A stretch of 15,541 nt of DNA from Erysipelotrichaceae bacterium (lineage in GTDB: Bacteria > Bacillota_I > Bacilli_A > Erysipelotrichales > Erysipelotrichaceae): the NCBI GenBank assembly GCA_003520745.1, contig DOUE01000016.1, positions 1 through 15,541 on the forward strand, given 5' to 3'. This document shows positions 13,290-15,541 of the stretch, piece after piece. A program made the position numbers and the translations under genes. Below the pieces are notes generated by a model. The model saw only the letters and a list, made by a program, of their open reading frames with translations, did not search any database and was not told the origin of the DNA. Every line of letters starts with the position of its first letter. The first letter of the stretch is position 1.

Positions 13290-13604
13290 ATGGCTCGTCA
13301 ACAATTACAGAATCTAACCGAACCGATGTACTACGTATTGTTGAGCCTGGTCGAACCGCGACACGGCTATGGCATCATGCTTTTCGTTCGCGAGATGTCG
13401 CAGGGCAGGGTGCAGATCGGAGCCGGGACGCTTTACGCATTGTTGAGTCGATTCGAATCCGAACAATTGATCGACCTTGTGAGTAATGTTGAAAACAAGA
13501 AAACCTATCGGTTGAGTCAAGAAGGCAAAGAAGTGTTGTTGAAGGAAGTCAGGCGTCTGCAAACCTTGGTCGGGGATGGCCAAAAAATCCTGGGGGAACT
13601 ATGA
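13290..13604 (+). CDS. PadR family transcriptional repressor
   Basis: A small cytoplasmic DNA-binding protein of 104 residues, the usual size of the short (PadR-s2-like) class. The winged helix-turn-helix is complete: EPMYYVLLSLVEPRHGYGIM at 11-30, the recognition part VQIGAGTLYALLSRFE at 41-56, and the wing ENKKTYRLSQEGKEVLL at 68-84. The C-terminal helix (85-103) would form the dimer. PadR repressors are released by small ligands or, for DUF2812 partners, by unknown signals. The ATG at 13290 has GAGGG five bases upstream. The stop overlaps the next start as ATGA, so the partner is translationally coupled. A palindrome in the promoter points to autoregulation. Confidence 0.95.
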   Translation: MARQQLQNLTEPMYYVLLSLVEPRHGYGIMLFVREMSQGRVQIGAGTLYALLSRFESEQLIDLVSNVENKKTYRLSQEGKEVLLKEVRRLQTLVGDGQKILGEL

Positions 13605-14833
13605 AACAGAAAATCACATTATCTTATCTGAACCCGTTATTCTTACCAAACATCGAGCATGAATTTTCAAAACAAGCCGCAAAAGGGTGGTTGATCGACG
13701 AAATTTATGAGTTGACGATGAAATTCAAGAGAACAGAACCGCAAAACCTGAGGTTCAACATCATCCTACATCCAGCTCAAACAATGGAGAACCGGAATTA
13801 CGAGGAGTTAAGCGAATATGAAAACTTCTGTGTCCAAAGCGGTTGGAAACTACGAACGCGTCATAAAGAATACTCGGTTTTTTCGACCGGGAAGCTAGAT
13901 GCCGTTCCTCTTCACTTCGAATCTTTGGACCATGAGAAAAGCGTAAAAAAGAAGATCGATCGATTCCGTAACGGGAATGTCGCAATCATCCTCTTGACCC
14001 TTCTCTTGCTTTATCTTTTCATCGGATCTTATGATTATCTGGATGATCTCTCGTATTACTCGTTAGGACAAACCCTATCCTTTGCTTTGGTTACGTGCGG
14101 CCTGTTCATCAACCTCGTACTCGTTTGGACTTGGACGAAGCGAAACGCAGCCAGTCGTCACGATGTAGGTTTCGAATTCAGCGACATGATTTATCACTGG
14201 TCGAAAGCCGTCACACTATTGTTTGTTGTCGGTTTCCTCTTACATTTGGCATTCACGGAGCGATTTCAAATGTTCGGAGGATACTATCTTGTGGTCTATG
14301 TGATCTACACCAACATTAAAACGTACCGGCATTCACGAACGACGAAGCGAAAATATTCGGCATCGCTTGAAGATGTCGTGATTTTATCGACATCGGTTCT
14401 ATTGATCCTATTGAATTATTCCGGGGGTGTTAATCTTCTTTACAGAGATCGTTTTACCTCGGATCGCGCGTTGAAACTTGGCGATTTCATCAACAATCCC
14501 ATGCCCGAAGAAATCACGGATCATCCGCAAGCCGGACCGCATATCCTGACGATCACCGATTATTTTGAGCAGGACGGGACACATTATGTCCAAACGAAAA
14601 TCATGAAATTCGACTCGCAAAAGAAACTTCAATCCTTCTGGAATGAACTACTCAAGCATCATCGCCGTGGGGGTGAAACGATTGTTGAATGGGGAGTGAT
14701 CGGTTACTACGTCGAGGAAACCGATGGGTTGATCTATCGCGATAAGGATGAAATCGTCATTATCTATACAGATTTCGATTTGAGAAGCGAAGCGAATCGG
14801 GAAATCGTCAAGAATAGACTTGCTATCGAGTAA
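13601..14833 (+). CDS. DUF2812 membrane protein, partner of PadR
   Basis: A protein of 410 residues. Residues about 12-112 are the DUF2812 domain, beginning NPLFLPNIEHEFSKQAAKGW (11-30) and including the CVQSGWKLRTRHKEYSVFST region (77-96). Five hydrophobic segments follow, about 126-142, 157-177, 202-219, 226-238 and 258-275. A soluble C-terminal domain of about 130 residues (280-410) has no motif I recognise and is mixed in character (HILTITDYFEQDGTHYVQTK, then WGVIGYYVEETDGLIYRDKD). DUF2812 proteins are usually encoded directly after a PadR repressor and their function is unknown; a membrane signalling or stress role is inferred. The ATG at 13601 overlaps the PadR stop and has a GGGGGA site three bases upstream. 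The DUF2812 assignment is firm by pattern and context. Confidence 0.9.
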   Translation: MKQKITLSYLNPLFLPNIEHEFSKQAAKGWLIDEIYELTMKFKRTEPQNLRFNIILHPAQTMENRNYEELSEYENFCVQSGWKLRTRHKEYSVFSTGKLDAVPLHFESLDHEKSVKKKIDRFRNGNVAIILLTLLLLYLFIGSYDYLDDLSYYSLGQTLSFALVTCGLFINLVLVWTWTKRNAASRHDVGFEFSDMIYHWSKAVTLLFVVGFLLHLAFTERFQMFGGYYLVVYVIYTNIKTYRHSRTTKRKYSASLEDVVILSTSVLLILLNYSGGVNLLYRDRFTSDRALKLGDFINNPMPEEITDHPQAGPHILTITDYFEQDGTHYVQTKIMKFDSQKKLQSFWNELLKHHRRGGETIVEWGVIGYYVEETDGLIYRDKDEIVIIYTDFDLRSEANREIVKNRLAIE

Positions 14834-14846
14834 ATCATGATTAAAG

Positions 14847-14884
14847 AATCGACTAGAGTAAGAAATACGATCTAGTCGATTTTT
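14847..14884. terminator. Terminator between the DUF2812 gene and the minus-strand gene
   Basis: An 11-bp stem AATCGACTAGA/TCTAGTCGATT (14847-14857, 14871-14881) with a 13-base loop, followed by TTTT on the plus strand. On the minus strand it is followed by the weaker CTTTAAT, so it may serve both convergent genes. Confidence 0.8.
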
Positions 14885-14908
14885 CGTTATGAGTACAAAC
14901 TCGAATCA

Positions 14909-15541
14909 TCATGACTCAACTTTTTTAAATGCATCTTCAACGTCACGGAACCCAATCACATCGCATCCAAGTTCCTCAAGTTTGGATTTAATGTCGTTCC
15001 ATCGCTTGGAAACATGCTGTTTCAGGTCGGAAAGCGAAACATCGTTTTCAAAATCAAGTAAAGGAAGGACCCCGATCCGCATTTCATCCTCCACGATCAT
15101 CATCTCCTTTTGAAGATGCGCCGTCGCAAGATAAGCCCATCGTGAATCATCCGCATCGCAAGCGGCGAGGATTTTATGGTAGGTCGAGATGGCTTCCTGA
15201 TAAAACGCCGTCAGGTCGTCGACTTTCGGAGTCTTGGAAACCGGAGGTTCACTTGAGATAAAAGAAGTTGCGATTCGCATTCCCTCGAATACAAGAGACA
15301 AACAGATCGAAGGAACTTTTTGGTGGGGCAGTGCATCGAGAATGTCGGTCAATCCGGTCGGGAAGTCATGAACTTGCGCAATGTCATGACTGAAGTTGCG
15401 GATTCCGTTGAGGTGTACGATTCCCCGTGAGAGTAAAACGGCATCGATGCATTCTTCGATCCGACAGATGGCTTCTTGAAGGATGATCGAATGATCTATA
15501 AGGAATGACATTTTGCCAAGACGTTGGGTCGTTTCATCGAT
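14909..15541 (-). CDS. Unrecognised helical protein, 5' end outside the window
   Basis: The frame is open from the TGA at 14909-14911 to the window edge at 15541, giving 210 codons. An ATG at 15511 could be a start, but it has no ribosome binding site (the bases before it read CGTCTTGGCAAA), and the ten codons upstream are open and protein-like (DETTQRLGKM). The gene therefore probably begins beyond the window. The visible part is mostly helical: HSIILQEAICRIEECIDAVL near the edge, then a hydrophobic helix (VPSICLSLVFEGMRIATSFI), a long amphipathic helix region around YHKILAACDADDSRWAYLATA, and an acidic C-terminus. It has no membrane segment and no motif that I can name. It could be the C-terminal helical domain of a larger enzyme; a nucleotidyltransferase-type helical tail is one loose possibility. 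It converges on the DUF2812 gene. Confidence 0.7.
   Translation of the reverse strand: MDETTQRLGKMSFLIDHSIILQEAICRIEECIDAVLLSRGIVHLNGIRNFSHDIAQVHDFPTGLTDILDALPHQKVPSICLSLVFEGMRIATSFISSEPPVSKTPKVDDLTAFYQEAISTYHKILAACDADDSRWAYLATAHLQKEMMIVEDEMRIGVLPLLDFENDVSLSDLKQHVSKRWNDIKSKLEELGCDVIGFRDVEDAFKKVES

Noticed and set aside
13290..14833. PadR/DUF2812 pair as a toxin-antitoxin system
   Set aside because: The ATGA overlap and autoregulated promoter look similar, but the partner is a 410-residue five-segment membrane protein of the DUF2812 family, which better fits a sensor or stress module.
1..15541. Mobile elements, CRISPR arrays, phage defence genes or attachment sites
   Set aside because: No transposase, integrase, spaced direct repeats, target-site duplication or known defence domain was seen on either strand. 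The nucleotidyltransferase is monomeric-enzyme-like and not part of a recognisable toxin-antitoxin pair.

Overview
The window reads as chromosomal DNA of a low-complexity-free, roughly 50% G+C (estimated by eye) member of the Bacillota or a close relative. The reasons are strong AAAGGAG/GGAGG ribosome binding sites, compact intrinsic terminators with T-tracts, sigma-A-like promoters, a PadR/DUF2812 pair, a DUF4358 lipoprotein and ammonia-dependent AsnA. TGA is used as a real stop and Trp is encoded by TGG, so the Mycoplasma code (table 4) does not apply. A 2-oxoacid:ferredoxin oxidoreductase and an aldo/keto reductase carrying a ferredoxin-like tail suggest an anaerobic, fermentative life. I cannot name the genus. 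No tRNA, rRNA, CRISPR, insertion sequence or prophage gene is visible, and no gene-free stretch exceeds 300 bases (the longest is the ~170-base divergent region at 1423-1593).

Layout. (1) 1-1422, minus: gamma-alpha fused subunit of a 2-oxoacid:ferredoxin oxidoreductase, its 3' end cut by the window edge. (2) 1594-2118, plus: GNAT acetyltransferase of the RimJ/RimL type. (3) 2205-5347: a two-component operon. It joins a membrane histidine kinase (LytS-type 5TM sensor, two PAS domains, HisKA, HATPase) to a response regulator with an HD-GYP phosphodiesterase output, by an ATGA overlap. (4) 5428-6555: aldo/keto reductase with eight C-terminal ferredoxin-type cysteines. It converges on a small DUF4405 membrane protein (6580-6795, minus) through a shared terminator hairpin. 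(5) 6882-7631, minus: Lnu(B/F)-like nucleotidyltransferase, divergent from a second aldo/keto reductase (7697-8512), with overlapping promoters between them. (6) 8603-9625: asnA. (7) 9722-12731: a three-gene surface cassette of DUF4358 lipoprotein, MBOAT O-acyltransferase and DHHW/AlgX-like protein. (8) 12792-13157: unknown four-helix membrane protein. (9) 13290-14833: PadR repressor and DUF2812 membrane protein, overlapping by ATGA, behind a near-consensus promoter with a perfect palindrome in its spacer. (10) 14909-15541, minus: 3' part of an unrecognised gene.

How the parts may work together. The kinase/HD-GYP pair should convert an external or membrane signal into a drop in c-di-GMP. Its LytS-type sensor belongs to the same domain family as the pyruvate sensor BtsS, and it lies next to a 2-oxoacid-consuming enzyme, which makes a metabolite-sensing role an attractive but unproven idea. 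The DUF4358-MBOAT-DHHW cassette most likely O-acetylates an extracellular or wall polymer. The PadR/DUF2812 unit looks like a self-contained, autoregulated membrane-stress switch. Several terminators run directly into the -35 of the next promoter, so most units are packed tightly but transcribed separately.
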